A stretch of DNA of 64,000 nt from CABQCM01 sp965145485. Its GTDB lineage: Bacteria; Bacillota; Clostridia; Oscillospirales; Acutalibacteraceae. Of the stretch, positions 6,392 through 15,207 are shown piece by piece (position 1 is the stretch's first letter; each line of letters starts with the position of its first letter). Made by a program: the position numbers and the translations under genes. The notes beneath the pieces are model-generated. The model made no database searches and had not been told where the DNA came from. It saw nothing but the letters and a program-made list of their open reading frames with translations. The stretch is taken from positions 1 to 64,000 of the forward strand of contig CBCTCU010000003.1 in NCBI GenBank assembly GCA_965145485.1, written 5' to 3'.

Positions 6392-8152
6392 ATGAAGGCT
6401 CGCTCCAAGGGGATGAACCGCACCCTGTTTCGCCGGTACCTGCCCTATTTTTCAAAATACAAATGGATCTTGATCCTGGATTTGTTTTGCGCATCTCTGA
6501 CCACCGTCTGCGAGCTGGTGTTGCCGCAAATTGTAAGCTACCTCACCGATATGGGGATGAACGACCTGCCCTCCCTTACCCTTGGGATCATCCTGCGGCT
6601 GGGGCTGTTTTATCTCGTGCTGCGCATCATCGACGCGGTGGCCAACCTTTATATGAACTCCATCGGCCATATCATGGGCGCACGCATGGAAACCGATATG
6701 CGCACGGATATGTTTCAACATCTGCAAAAGCTTTCCTTTTCCTATTATGATGAAGCCAAAATCGGCCAGATCATGTCCCGCATGACCAACGACCTGTTTG
6801 ACGTCACGGAGTTTTCCCATCACTGTCCGGAGGAATTTTTTATCGCTTTCCTCAAAATTACTGTGACCTTTGTGATTTTGTGCTGCACCAACGTCTGGCT
6901 AACCCTCATCATCTTTTCCATCCTCCCGCTGATGCTGATTGCCGCCGCTTTGTGCAACAAGCGTATGCGCTCTGCCTTTCATCAGTCGCGGGTACGCGTG
7001 GGCGAGCTTAACGCCCAGGTGGAGGACAGCCTGCTTGGCGTGCGCGTGGTCAAGTCCTTTACGGGCGAGCCGATCGAAGCGGACAAATTCAAGAAGGGAA
7101 ACGATCTTTTTCTCGAAACCAAGAAAAAGGCCTACTTCGCGATGGGCGCCTTTTATACCCTGACGCGTATTTTCGACGGCATTATGTACATATCGGTGGT
7201 GGTTGCGGGCTCGATCTTTATGATGCAGGGATCGCTGGCTCCCTATGATCTGGTGGCGTTTTTATTGTATGTGACTACCCTGCTGGCCTCGGTGCGGCGC
7301 ATTGTGGAATTTACCGAGCAGTTTCAGCGGGGCATGACCGGTATCGAGCGCTTTTTTGAAATTATCGACGTGCCGGTTACCATCGAGGATCGGCCCGGCG
7401 CAACCGAGCTTCGCGACATTCATGGAAATGTGGAATTTGACCACGTCAGTTTCCACTATCCCGATCATCCTGACACAATTTTAGACGATATCGCGCTCAA
7501 CGTAAAAGCAGGCCAGAGCATCGCTCTGGTCGGCCCGTCGGGCGGTGGTAAAACCACCCTTTGCAGCCTGCTTCCCCGCTTTTACGAGGTAACGGGCGGT
7601 GCAATCCGCATTGACGGGCACGATATCCGGGATGTCACGCTGCGCTCCCTGCGCTCCAACATCGGTGTGGTTCAGCAGGAGGTCTATCTCTTCTCCGGTA
7701 CGGTCGCCGAAAACATCGAGTATGGCCGGCCCGGCGCGACCAGGGAGGAAATACGCCGTGCTGCCGAGCTGGCCGGTGCGGATGAATTTATCCTCGGGCT
7801 CAAGGACGGCTACGACACCTATGTGGGCGAGCGGGGCGTTAAGCTCTCAGGAGGACAAAAGCAGCGCATCAGCATTGCCAGGGTGTTTTTAAAAAACCCG
7901 CCTATTCTCATCCTGGATGAAGCCACCTCGGCGCTGGACAATGAGAGCGAACAAATCGTGCAGCGTTCTCTGGAGACGCTGGCCAAAGGGCGTACCGTCT
8001 TTACCATCGCCCATCGCCTGACCACCATCCGCGGGGCCGATTTGATTCTGGTGCTGACCGATAAGGGAATTGTCGAAAAGGGAAACCACGCCGAGCTGAT
8101 GGAGCGTAAAGGGCTATATTATCAACTATATCGCACGGCGAATGAAATATGA
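6392..8152 (+). CDS. ABC exporter, fused permease-ATPase (MsbA/MdlB type)
   Basis: A 586-residue half-transporter likely to act as a homodimer in the membrane. Residues about 20-310 form the six-helix type-1 exporter fold with coupling segments such as SFSYYDEAKIGQIMSRMTND. The nucleotide-binding domain (about 340-580) has Walker A GPSGGGKTT, Q-loop VVQQEVYLFSG, signature LSGGQKQRISIARV, Walker B ILILDEATSAL and H-loop IAHRLTT. AAGGAG precedes the ATG. It directly follows ilvBN (17 bp) and precedes a glycosyltransferase, so co-transcription is likely but a metabolic link is not evident. The substrate is unknown; lipid or drug export are family possibilities. Confidence 0.92.
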   Translation: MKARSKGMNRTLFRRYLPYFSKYKWILILDLFCASLTTVCELVLPQIVSYLTDMGMNDLPSLTLGIILRLGLFYLVLRIIDAVANLYMNSIGHIMGARMETDMRTDMFQHLQKLSFSYYDEAKIGQIMSRMTNDLFDVTEFSHHCPEEFFIAFLKITVTFVILCCTNVWLTLIIFSILPLMLIAAALCNKRMRSAFHQSRVRVGELNAQVEDSLLGVRVVKSFTGEPIEADKFKKGNDLFLETKKKAYFAMGAFYTLTRIFDGIMYISVVVAGSIFMMQGSLAPYDLVAFLLYVTTLLASVRRIVEFTEQFQRGMTGIERFFEIIDVPVTIEDRPGATELRDIHGNVEFDHVSFHYPDHPDTILDDIALNVKAGQSIALVGPSGGGKTTLCSLLPRFYEVTGGAIRIDGHDIRDVTLRSLRSNIGVVQQEVYLFSGTVAENIEYGRPGATREEIRRAAELAGADEFILGLKDGYDTYVGERGVKLSGGQKQRISIARVFLKNPPILILDEATSALDNESEQIVQRSLETLAKGRTVFTIAHRLTTIRGADLILVLTDKGIVEKGNHAELMERKGLYYQLYRTANEI

Positions 8153-8229
8153 ACCATTGGAATGGCGCGGGCAATCGATCCACGCAGTGGAATACTGGCG
8201 ACGATGCGTAGTGGCAAAAGGAGGATACC

Positions 8230-9246
8230 ATGAAGGTTTTGCTCTATTCCGAAGCGTATGATAGGATCAAGAAATCCGGTGTGGGTAAGGCATTGAGCCA
8301 TCAAATGAAGGCTCTTGAGCTAAATGGAATCGATTATACGCTTGACTTACGCGAGCCGCACGATATCATCCACATCAACACCATCGGCCCCAAATCCTAT
8401 CGTTTTGCCAAACAGGCCCATCGCAAGGGGATCAAGGTGGTCTACCATGGCCACAGCACCGAAGAGGACTTTCGCAATTCCTTTTTGTTCACCGACCTGG
8501 TATCCCCCCTTTTCCGGCGCTGGATTACCAGATGTTATTCGTTGGGGGACTGCATTGTCACTCCGACCGAATATTCCAAAAAGCTGATCCAAAATTATGG
8601 AATCGAGCGGCCTATTTTCCCTATTTCCAACGGGGTCGATCTGGATTATTTCCAGCGCGACGAGCAGCAGGGGCAGAAATTCCGATCCAAGTTTGGCTTT
8701 GCTCCTCAAGATAAAGTCATCATGTCGGTCGGCCTCTATATCGGGCGCAAAGGCATTGTCGACTTTGTTGAGCTGGCCAAACGCCTGCCGCAATACCATT
8801 TCATCTGGTTTGGCTACAACCCTTTATGGCAGGTGCCGCATAAAATACGCAAGGCGGTGCGCACACGACTGCCCAACCTGCATTTCCCAGGGTATATCGG
8901 CAGCGAGGAACTGCGCTGCGCCTATTGGGGGAGCGATTTGTTCCTTTTTCCCACTTTTGAAGAGACCGAGGGCATCGTGCTTCTTGAGGCGCTTGCCTCC
9001 GGCTGCCCTGCGCTCATTCGGGATATCCCGATTTATCAGGATTGGCTGACCGATCGGGTGAATGTCTATAAGGCGAATTCGGTCGACGCTTTCGAAAAAG
9101 CAATACAGGATATTCTCGAAAACCGTTGTCCCCCTGTTACCAGCGCGGCTTTGGAGGTGGCGCAATCTCGCTCACTGGAGATCGTGGGCAAGCAATTAAA
9201 AAGTGTCTATGAGCAATGCCTGCGCGGTGATTTTACACATGATTAA
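8230..9246 (+). CDS. GT4-family glycosyltransferase, possibly glycolipid-forming
   Basis: A 338-residue GT-B fold glycosyltransferase. The N-terminal half contains SGVGKALSHQMKAL, DIIHINTIGP and VVYHGHSTEEDF; the C-terminal half has VGLYIGRKG and the EX7E-like ETEGIVLLEAL motif that contacts the nucleotide-sugar donor. The N-terminus resembles Firmicute GT4 enzymes that glycosylate diacylglycerol lipids (CpoA-like), which would place it at the inner membrane face; this is inference from remembered similarity. AAAGGAGG precedes the ATG. It is 77 bp after the ABC exporter and ends at a strong hairpin, so it is probably the last gene of the ilvB transcript or of a separate short unit. Confidence 0.8.
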   Translation: MKVLLYSEAYDRIKKSGVGKALSHQMKALELNGIDYTLDLREPHDIIHINTIGPKSYRFAKQAHRKGIKVVYHGHSTEEDFRNSFLFTDLVSPLFRRWITRCYSLGDCIVTPTEYSKKLIQNYGIERPIFPISNGVDLDYFQRDEQQGQKFRSKFGFAPQDKVIMSVGLYIGRKGIVDFVELAKRLPQYHFIWFGYNPLWQVPHKIRKAVRTRLPNLHFPGYIGSEELRCAYWGSDLFLFPTFEETEGIVLLEALASGCPALIRDIPIYQDWLTDRVNVYKANSVDAFEKAIQDILENRCPPVTSAALEVAQSRSLEIVGKQLKSVYEQCLRGDFTHD

Positions 9247-9320
9247 GAGTTCAGTCGGGAAATGCAATCTCTTGGTTGAGCGTTTCTCAAGAGCGCGATC
9301 ATGGCTTTGCTATAAAGCAG

Positions 9321-9348
9321 AAGGACGTATCCGACTGGATACGTCCTT
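9321..9348. terminator. Terminator between glycosyltransferase and SASP genes
   Basis: Stem AGGACGTATCC (9322-9332)/GGATACGTCCT (9337-9347) with a 4-nt loop, placed between convergent genes. Confidence 0.7.
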
Positions 9349-9366
9349 CCAAAAGATGCGGGGTAC

Positions 9367-9558
9367 TTACTTCAGGCCATTCTCGTAGGACTGGATCATT
9401 TTCTTAACCATCTGGCCGCCGATGGAACCGGCCTGCTTAGAGGTAAGATCACCATTGTAGCCCTGTTTCAGATTGACACCGACCTCGCTGGCCGATTCCA
9501 TCTTGAAGCGGTTGAGAGCCTCGCGAGCTTCAGGAACAAGAGTCTTATTGCTAGCCAT
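9367..9558 (-). CDS. Alpha/beta-type small acid-soluble spore protein
   Basis: A 63-residue protein that coats spore DNA, holds it in an A-like form and protects it from UV and heat. The family signatures are both present: LVPEAREALNRFKMESASEVG with the germination-protease cleavage region (residues about 16-27) and GYNGDLTSKQAGSIGGQMVKKMI near the C-terminus. AAAGGAG lies upstream of the ATG. It would be expected to be read by sigma-G in the forespore. Upstream, 9559-9817 shows nothing else recognisable. Confidence 0.97.
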   Translation of the reverse strand: MASNKTLVPEAREALNRFKMESASEVGVNLKQGYNGDLTSKQAGSIGGQMVKKMIQSYENGLK

Positions 9559-9865
9559 TTCTTTAACACTCCTTTATGAAAAAGTTTGTTCAGTGCGTTT
9601 GCTTTACTATTTTGCATCGGGGCTTAGAAATTATCAATGTTAAGTTTTTGATGCTTTGGAAAGTTTTTCATGACCTAAAACAACCTAACATTGATCCTTT
9701 CCAACCCTAGTATGTGCTCTGCGAAACAACAAATTCATGCAAAAATATGGTTGCTTTGACAAGGAGTGCGTTGAAAAATACGTTATATTGCAATTGAATA
9801 TTTCAAATTGATCCGATATGGCTTTCCATATCATCATACAACAAAGCGAAAAGGTGGACAGGCTT

Positions 9866-10831
9866 ATGAAAGATGTGTTTCGATTTGGGATCATAGGCTG
9901 TGGAGATATTGCCGGGCATTTTGCCCAAGCAGTGGAATCGCTGGACGGGGCAGTTATTGAGGCGGTCGCGGCGCGTGATGCGGATCGTGCCCGCGATTTC
10001 GCTCAGCGGCACGCCATATGCCAATACTATGGAGATTACGCTCAAATGCTGCAAAATAGCACTCTTGACGGGGTTTATGTCGCCACAGTCAACTCGGCCC
10101 ATCTGGAATCCATTTTGCTGGCGGTGGATTATGGCCTTCCCGTGCTGTGTGAAAAGCCGATAGCGCTTTCGGTATCGGCTTTTGACCAGGCCACTCGGGC
10201 CGCCGAGCAAAAGGGCGTCGCCCTCATGGAGGCCCTGTGGAGCTGCTTTTTGCCGGCCTATGACAAGATGCGTGAGATGATCCGCGATGGGCAGCTTGGC
10301 CGCATCGCCAGGGCGGATATCCATTTTAGTGTTCCCTTTCCAAAGAATCCGGCATCCCGCATTTACTCCCCTGCCCTTGGAGGCGGCCTGATCTACGATA
10401 TCGGGGTATATAATCTCCATACAGCTTTTACTCTGTTTGGCGAGAATTATCGTGATTTGTCGGTGTGCGGTAGAAAAGGCCCAACGGGCGTGGATATCGG
10501 TTCGGTCATTGCTTTTTCCTACGACGATGGCCCCTTGGTATGCACCACGACGGCCGATGTGTCCGGGCCGCATGAACTGATCCTATGTGGCGACCGGGGC
10601 AGGCTGCAAGCCGATCGTTTTAACGGCGCCCAAAGGCTGGTTTTATCGCAGAAGGGGATGCCGCAGCAGGTAATCCTCTGCCCTTTTGCTGGCAATGGGT
10701 TTGAATATGAAATTCAGGAATTTATCGCAGTTGTCCGGTCTGGCCGCAAAGAGAGCGCACTGCTCCCCTGGTCTCGCTCTCGTCTGGTCTGCGAAGTTAT
10801 GGAGGAGGCCGTGCAAAAAATTTGCGGATAA
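9866..10831 (+). CDS. Gfo/Idh/MocA-family oxidoreductase
   Basis: A 321-residue NAD(P)-dependent dehydrogenase. The Rossmann domain starts FGIIGCGDIAGHFAQ, the signature CEKPIALS (about residue 98) supplies the catalytic Lys, and the C-terminal alpha/beta domain includes GGGLIYDIGVYNLH. I chose ATG 9866 rather than the upstream frame start because AAAGGTGG is 8 nt ahead and the Rossmann motif then begins at residue 5. The substrate, usually a sugar or inositol derivative, is not deducible. A paralogue lies at 43.3 kb. Confidence 0.9.
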   Translation: MKDVFRFGIIGCGDIAGHFAQAVESLDGAVIEAVAARDADRARDFAQRHAICQYYGDYAQMLQNSTLDGVYVATVNSAHLESILLAVDYGLPVLCEKPIALSVSAFDQATRAAEQKGVALMEALWSCFLPAYDKMREMIRDGQLGRIARADIHFSVPFPKNPASRIYSPALGGGLIYDIGVYNLHTAFTLFGENYRDLSVCGRKGPTGVDIGSVIAFSYDDGPLVCTTTADVSGPHELILCGDRGRLQADRFNGAQRLVLSQKGMPQQVILCPFAGNGFEYEIQEFIAVVRSGRKESALLPWSRSRLVCEVMEEAVQKICG

Positions 10832-10918
10832 ATCCCCGGGCGATGTATGAAATGACGTCGGCTCCGCACACTAAAGGCAGATTCCTATCGGAATCAAACT
10901 CTAGTCAAGGAGCGGATC

Positions 10919-11083
10919 ATGATGTCCCACAGCAAAAACAACCAGGCCAAAAAGCCGGCTGCTAAAGGCAAGCAGGAAAAAACCGCGACGAACAATCAAT
11001 GGACCAACGCCAATGTGCCAAGTGGCGACGACAGGCGGGAACGCCGCGATGGCCCCGGGGGAGATTGTGGCTGCGGCCGATAA
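10919..11083 (+). CDS. Small Lys/Asn-rich protein with C-terminal Cys pair
   Basis: A 54-codon frame starting ATG-ATG, with AAGGAG at 10907-10912. The product opens MMSHSKNNQAKKPAAK and ends DGPGGDCGCGR. It is basic, disordered-looking and has no membrane segment. A textbook terminator follows 15 bp after the stop, which supports a real short transcript. Charge and length recall small spore or nucleic-acid-binding proteins, but no family is recognised. It lies 88 bp downstream of the dehydrogenase gene. Confidence 0.65.
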   Translation: MMSHSKNNQAKKPAAKGKQEKTATNNQWTNANVPSGDDRRERRDGPGGDCGCGR

Positions 11084-11097
11084 TCGCCAAAACGGCA

Positions 11098-11125
11098 CGG
11101 GAGCTTTGATCAAGCTCCCGTTTTT
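11098..11125 (+). terminator. Terminator after small Lys-rich gene
   Basis: Stem CGGGAGCTT/AAGCTCCCG with a 5-nt loop followed by TTTTT. Confidence 0.9.
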
Positions 11126-11236
11126 GATGGCAAACAATAAGAACCAAGCGTTTGGTTATGGCATTTGCTATGAAGGCCCTCGATGGCTTCAAGGTGGAGT
11201 CGGATAGCCAAATCTGTGATTCAACTTGGACAAATT

Positions 11237-11271
11237 AAGCCACCCTCGACGAAAGGAGTCGAAGGTGGCTT
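11237..11271 (-). terminator. Hairpin downstream of CHAP-ricin-dockerin gene
   Basis: Fourteen-base arms AAGCCACCCTCGAC/GTCGAAGGTGGCTT, one mismatch, 7-nt loop, followed on the minus strand by a weak T-rich tail. It lies about 60 bp after the stop of the minus-strand gene. Confidence 0.65.
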
Positions 11272-11332
11272 CTTGCATTGCCTATACCGGTTGGCACACG
11301 AGTACAATACCCGCAGCTTTGACCGTTAGATA

Positions 11333-12541
11333 CTATTGGGATTGAGCGGGGAAAGAAGGGATCAGCCCGACCGATTTCTGCAATATCATCAACGCATCCG
11401 TGGCATCGATCACGCCATCGGTATTGACATCGGCAGTCTCCAAATAGGTATCATCCAAATGGGCTAAACTCACCGAATGTTGGAGTGCCAGCAAAGCGTC
11501 CGAAGCGTCAACCAGGCCATCCAGCGTAATATCGCCATATTGCATCAAGGGGGGGTAGTTTCCCGGTACCTTGTAGACCGTAAAATGCTGGTTGTCACCA
11601 CCCCAATAACTCCACATGGCGACATTGGTACCGTCGACCGGCCCGTAATCCCCCGCGATATCGATCACGGTACTGCAAAGGGCGGTTTGAAAGATGTAGC
11701 TATCCGGCCCCTGCAAAATGAAAAAGCTCTGCGCTGGATGCCCCGAAGGCCGATTGGCCGTCAAATTTGCCCCGTTTTCCTTACTTGCGTCCGCAACGTC
11801 CAGACAGCAGTTCCCATATGCGGAGTATATCACATAGCTGCCATCGCCGTTGCGTACAAACCTCCACAGCTGCCGCTTGGTAGCACGGTAGGGAGAGATA
11901 AATACGTTTCCCCAGTTGCCATCGGTATTGGTGGTCAGGACCATATTGGCATAATCGCTGTAGATATAACCGTAAAAGTCCGTACCCAGATCGACCACAG
12001 ACGAGCCGCCTGAGCCGCCCACACCAAGATAAACATATCCCAAAAAGGCGCCGCCCCGCGCGCTCTCCACCTGCTCCCTGCTCAGGGTTTGGATGATGCA
12101 GTAATCGTTCGCGCCGCTGGATGTGTTACCGCCCTCGCTGATCGTGATAGAATTGCCGTTCACACTCTCGACCACCGCCACATGATTGGTGTAACACACC
12201 AGCGCTTTGGCCTGCGGGGTTGACCCCCGGGTGTACCCATAGTATGCGTAAGCCGAATCATACCAGCTCTGGCCTGACCAAATCGGGGTGTCAATGCCCG
12301 TCAACTGGCAGGCGCGCGCGGAGGCAAACCAGGCGCATCCAAGGTCTGTATAGGCGTATTGCCCATACGCCTTATTGGCATACGTCGTGTACGGATGAGA
12401 ATAAATGTCGATATAGATGCCGTTTGTGCCGTTACCGGCAATACCGTTATAAGTGATTGCCGTAGCGGGAAGCATGGCGCCCGCCAACAGGCAAAAGGCA
12501 ACCAAAGCGGAAATAACGTATTGTTTTATCGGACGTTTCAT
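11333..12541 (-). CDS. Secreted CHAP-domain protein with ricin-B lectin and dockerin modules
   Basis: A 402-residue exported protein. Residues 1-28 form a signal peptide (basic KRPIKQY, hydrophobic core, ATA-I cleavage region). Residues about 29-175 look like a CHAP/NlpC-type cysteine amidase or peptidase: Cys in LGCAWFASARA and His in TNHVAVVE are the likely catalytic pair. Residues about 180-318 are a ricin-type beta-trefoil lectin with QLWRF and QHFTVYKV marking QxW repeats. Residues about 337-392 are a type-I-like dockerin with two calcium loops, GDITLDGLVDASDAL and ADVNTDGVIDATDAL. A cell-wall or glycan hydrolase that docks to a cohesin is the likely role; no cohesin is in this window. 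Confidence 0.85.
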   Translation of the reverse strand: MKRPIKQYVISALVAFCLLAGAMLPATAITYNGIAGNGTNGIYIDIYSHPYTTYANKAYGQYAYTDLGCAWFASARACQLTGIDTPIWSGQSWYDSAYAYYGYTRGSTPQAKALVCYTNHVAVVESVNGNSITISEGGNTSSGANDYCIIQTLSREQVESARGGAFLGYVYLGVGGSGGSSVVDLGTDFYGYIYSDYANMVLTTNTDGNWGNVFISPYRATKRQLWRFVRNGDGSYVIYSAYGNCCLDVADASKENGANLTANRPSGHPAQSFFILQGPDSYIFQTALCSTVIDIAGDYGPVDGTNVAMWSYWGGDNQHFTVYKVPGNYPPLMQYGDITLDGLVDASDALLALQHSVSLAHLDDTYLETADVNTDGVIDATDALMILQKSVGLIPSFPAQSQ

Positions 12542-12591
12542 TGATATCTCTGCCTTTTTACATGAAATCTACCGTATCCAGAAGGTCAAAA

Positions 12592-13656
12592 TCAGACCTC
12601 CACCACCCATCCAAAGGGATCGTCCAGCTTGCCAAACTGAATGCCGGTCAGGATATCGTAAAGCTTCTGTGAAATGGGGCCGATTTTGCCGTCGTTGATG
12701 GGCATCACCTTATCGCAGTATTTCAGCTCGCCAATGGGGGAAACCACCGCAGCGGTACCGGTGCCAAAGGCCTCGTCCAAACGGCCCTCATCGGCCGCCT
12801 GCGCAATCTCGTCAATGGAAAGCTTGCGCTCAGTAACCGGGGTCCCCCAACTGCGGATGAGCTCGATGGCCGACATGCGGGTGATACCGGGCAGGGTGGC
12901 GCCGTCAAGCTCCGGGGTGATCACCTCGCCATCGATGACAAAGAACACATTCATCGCCCCGACCTCTTCCACATATTTGCGCTCCACGCCGTCAAGCCAC
13001 AGCACCTGGGTGTACCCCTGCTTCTCGGCGAGCTGCTGCGCTTTGAGAGAAGCGGCATAGTTGCCCCCCGTCTTGGAGAAGCCCATCCCGCCGCGCACCG
13101 CGCGAACGTATTCATCCTCGACGTAAATCTTGACCGGATCAAGCCCGCCTTCATAGTAGGCGCCCACTGGCGACAGGATGATCACAAACATCAGGTGTTT
13201 GCCCGGATGCACGCCGAGCATGGGGTCGACTGCAAAAATAAAGGGCCGGATATACAGCGAGGTGCCCTCTTTGGTGGGAATCCAGTCGGCATCGAGCTTG
13301 ATGAGCTCTTTGAGGCATTCGAGCGCAAAGCCCTCGTCGATGGCGGGAATGCAAAGGCGGTCATTGGAGGAATTCAAACGCGCCATATTGCGGTCGGGGC
13401 GGAAAAGCAGGATGCGCCCGTCCGGCGCACGGTAAGCCTTCATTCCCTCAAAGACCTCCTGCCCGTAATGCAGGCACATCGCCGACGGGTCGAGCGACAG
13501 CGGGCCATAGGGGACGATGCGGGGATCGTGCCAGCCTTGCCCCTCGTCGTAATCCATAATAAACATGTGGTCGGTGAAAATTTTGCCAAACCCGAGCTTG
13601 GATTCGTCGGTTGGCTTCTGTTTTGGTTCGGTTGTGCGCTGAATGGACAATTTCAT
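12592..13656 (-). CDS. ilvE: Branched-chain amino acid aminotransferase
   Basis: A 354-residue fold-type IV PLP enzyme that transfers amino groups between glutamate and the keto acids of Leu, Ile and Val. The family pattern is clear: HYGQEVFEGMKAYR near residue 63, the PLP lysine in GFSKTGGNYAASL (about residue 198), EVGAMNVFFV and GTGTAAVVSPIG. Length matches the long IlvE type common in Gram-positives. GAGGGTATG precedes the ATG. It lies 34 bp downstream of trxA and is probably the last gene of a pyrB-trxA-ilvE transcript. Confidence 0.96.
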   Translation of the reverse strand: MKLSIQRTTEPKQKPTDESKLGFGKIFTDHMFIMDYDEGQGWHDPRIVPYGPLSLDPSAMCLHYGQEVFEGMKAYRAPDGRILLFRPDRNMARLNSSNDRLCIPAIDEGFALECLKELIKLDADWIPTKEGTSLYIRPFIFAVDPMLGVHPGKHLMFVIILSPVGAYYEGGLDPVKIYVEDEYVRAVRGGMGFSKTGGNYAASLKAQQLAEKQGYTQVLWLDGVERKYVEEVGAMNVFFVIDGEVITPELDGATLPGITRMSAIELIRSWGTPVTERKLSIDEIAQAADEGRLDEAFGTGTAAVVSPIGELKYCDKVMPINDGKIGPISQKLYDILTGIQFGKLDDPFGWVVEV

Positions 13657-13690
13657 TGTATCATACCCTCTTTAAAATTATTTCTTTCTT

Positions 13691-14005
13691 TTATGCCTGC
13701 CCGACAAAGCGGAGCAGCGCTGCCTTGGACTGAGCGCCGACCAGGCGATCGACCTCTTTTCCACCTCGAAACAGAATCAACGTGGGGATGCTCATTACCC
13801 CATAGGCGGAGGCGAGCTCCCCTTCCTCGTCGACATTGACCTTGCCGACGCGCACCTGCCCCTCCAGTTCCTGCGCCAGCTCTTCCACAATCGGGCCTAC
13901 CATGCGGCAGGGGCCGCACCAGGGCGCCCAGAAATCCAGCAAAACCGGAAGCTCGCTTTGCTCGACATAGGCGGCAAAATTCGCAGAAGTGACATTCAGC
14001 TCCAT
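13691..14005 (-). CDS. trxA: Thioredoxin
   Basis: A 104-residue cytoplasmic disulfide reductant. The active site WCGPC has its cysteines at residues 30 and 33, and the cis-proline loop is SIPTLILFRGG. Length and motif fit a classical thioredoxin. GGGAAGGGAG precedes the ATG. It is 26 bp downstream of pyrB, on the same strand, so probably co-transcribed. No thioredoxin reductase is nearby. Confidence 0.96.
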   Translation of the reverse strand: MELNVTSANFAAYVEQSELPVLLDFWAPWCGPCRMVGPIVEELAQELEGQVRVGKVNVDEEGELASAYGVMSIPTLILFRGGKEVDRLVGAQSKAALLRFVGQA

Positions 14006-14031
14006 CGCAATTTCTCCCTTCCCAAAGAATC

Positions 14032-15135
14032 TTATATTTTTTCGGGCTTAACAATAATGTTGCGCTGCGCATTGGTCATTTCATGTTCGCAGTATTCACA
14101 GCAGTTCCCCCGCCGGCCTGGAATGACCAGACGAGGCAGATAGGGCTCGGTAACCGTCACGCACCGGGGATTGGGGCAGCACAGGTCGGTATTGGATTCC
14201 GGCCTGGGATCGAGCGTGCGGCTGGGCGCGTCGAGCATGTGAAGTATCAGCGCCATACGGGCGTACATGCCGTATTCGGTCTGGTCGAAATAGACCGCAC
14301 GGGGGTCGTCGTCTACCTCTACCGCAATCTCGTCCACACGGGGCAGTGGATGCAGTATCTTCAGGCCGTACTTTGCCTTTTTGAGCTTCTCCATGTCAAG
14401 CACAAAAACCCCTTTTTGCGCCTCGTAAGCCTCCTCGCTCTCAAACCGTTCCCGCTGAATGCGGGTCATATACAGCACGTCTACCAAACCGATGGCGTCG
14501 GCCAGATTGTCGCATACCGTATAGCGGCAGCCCGCCTCCTCCATAATATCGCGGATATAATCGGGCACCCCCAGCTCGGGCGTGGAGATCAGGACAAAGG
14601 AATTGCCCGAAAAGCGGCACATCGTCTTGATCAGGGAGTGGACGGTGCGCCCGTTTTTCAAGTCGCCGCACAGCCCGATGGTAAGGTTGTCCAGCCCCCC
14701 CTTGGTTTGCATCAGGGTAAAGACGTCGGTCAACGTCTGGGTTGGGTGAAGGTGCCCGCCGTCGCCGGCGTTGATCACCGGGCTGCGGGAAAACATCGAC
14801 GCCGCCCTTGCCGCCCCTTCCCGCGGATGGCGCAGCGCCACTATGTCGGCGTAGTTGCTGACCACTCGGATGGTATCCTTCAGACTCTCCCCCTTGGAAA
14901 CCGAGCTGTTGACCGGGTTGTCAAACCCGATCGTACGTCCCCCGAGCCGCAGCATCGCAGTCTGAAAGGACATCTGCGTACGCGTGGACGGCTCGTAAAA
15001 CAGGGTGGCCATGACCTTTCCATGGCAGCTATCGGTGTAATAATCCGGCTTTTTCATAATCATGGAGGCCATGAATAGGATTTCCCGTAATTCATCCAAC
15101 GCGATGGTATCCAAATCGATCAGATGCCGCGGCAT
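14032..15135 (-). CDS. pyrB: Aspartate carbamoyltransferase with fused PyrI-type zinc domain
   Basis: Catalyses carbamoyl phosphate plus aspartate to carbamoyl aspartate in pyrimidine synthesis. The catalytic part (residues about 1-305) has the carbamoyl-phosphate loop YEPSTRTQMSF, HLHPTQTLTD, the aspartate-binding region and LHPLPRVDEI. The last ~60 residues are extra for PyrB: CPNPRC and, about 20 residues later, CEYC, matching the Cys4 zinc module at the C-terminus of PyrI, the regulatory chain (CPNSNC...CKYC in E. coli). The PyrI allosteric nucleotide-binding domain is absent. AAGGGGG precedes the ATG. A terminator-like hairpin in the leader (15208-15238) suggests attenuation. Confidence 0.93.
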   Translation of the reverse strand: MPRHLIDLDTIALDELREILFMASMIMKKPDYYTDSCHGKVMATLFYEPSTRTQMSFQTAMLRLGGRTIGFDNPVNSSVSKGESLKDTIRVVSNYADIVALRHPREGAARAASMFSRSPVINAGDGGHLHPTQTLTDVFTLMQTKGGLDNLTIGLCGDLKNGRTVHSLIKTMCRFSGNSFVLISTPELGVPDYIRDIMEEAGCRYTVCDNLADAIGLVDVLYMTRIQRERFESEEAYEAQKGVFVLDMEKLKKAKYGLKILHPLPRVDEIAVEVDDDPRAVYFDQTEYGMYARMALILHMLDAPSRTLDPRPESNTDLCCPNPRCVTVTEPYLPRLVIPGRRGNCCEYCEHEMTNAQRNIIVKPEKI

Positions 15136-15207
15136 AGCTCGTCCCCCTTACGGATTCATGATTCCACCGTCTGCGCACCGCATCCGGCCCGCACAGCGAA
15201 AAACGGT

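Noticed and set aside
14083..15078. 331-codon frame antisense to pyrB
   Set aside because: Shadow of pyrB; no family features.
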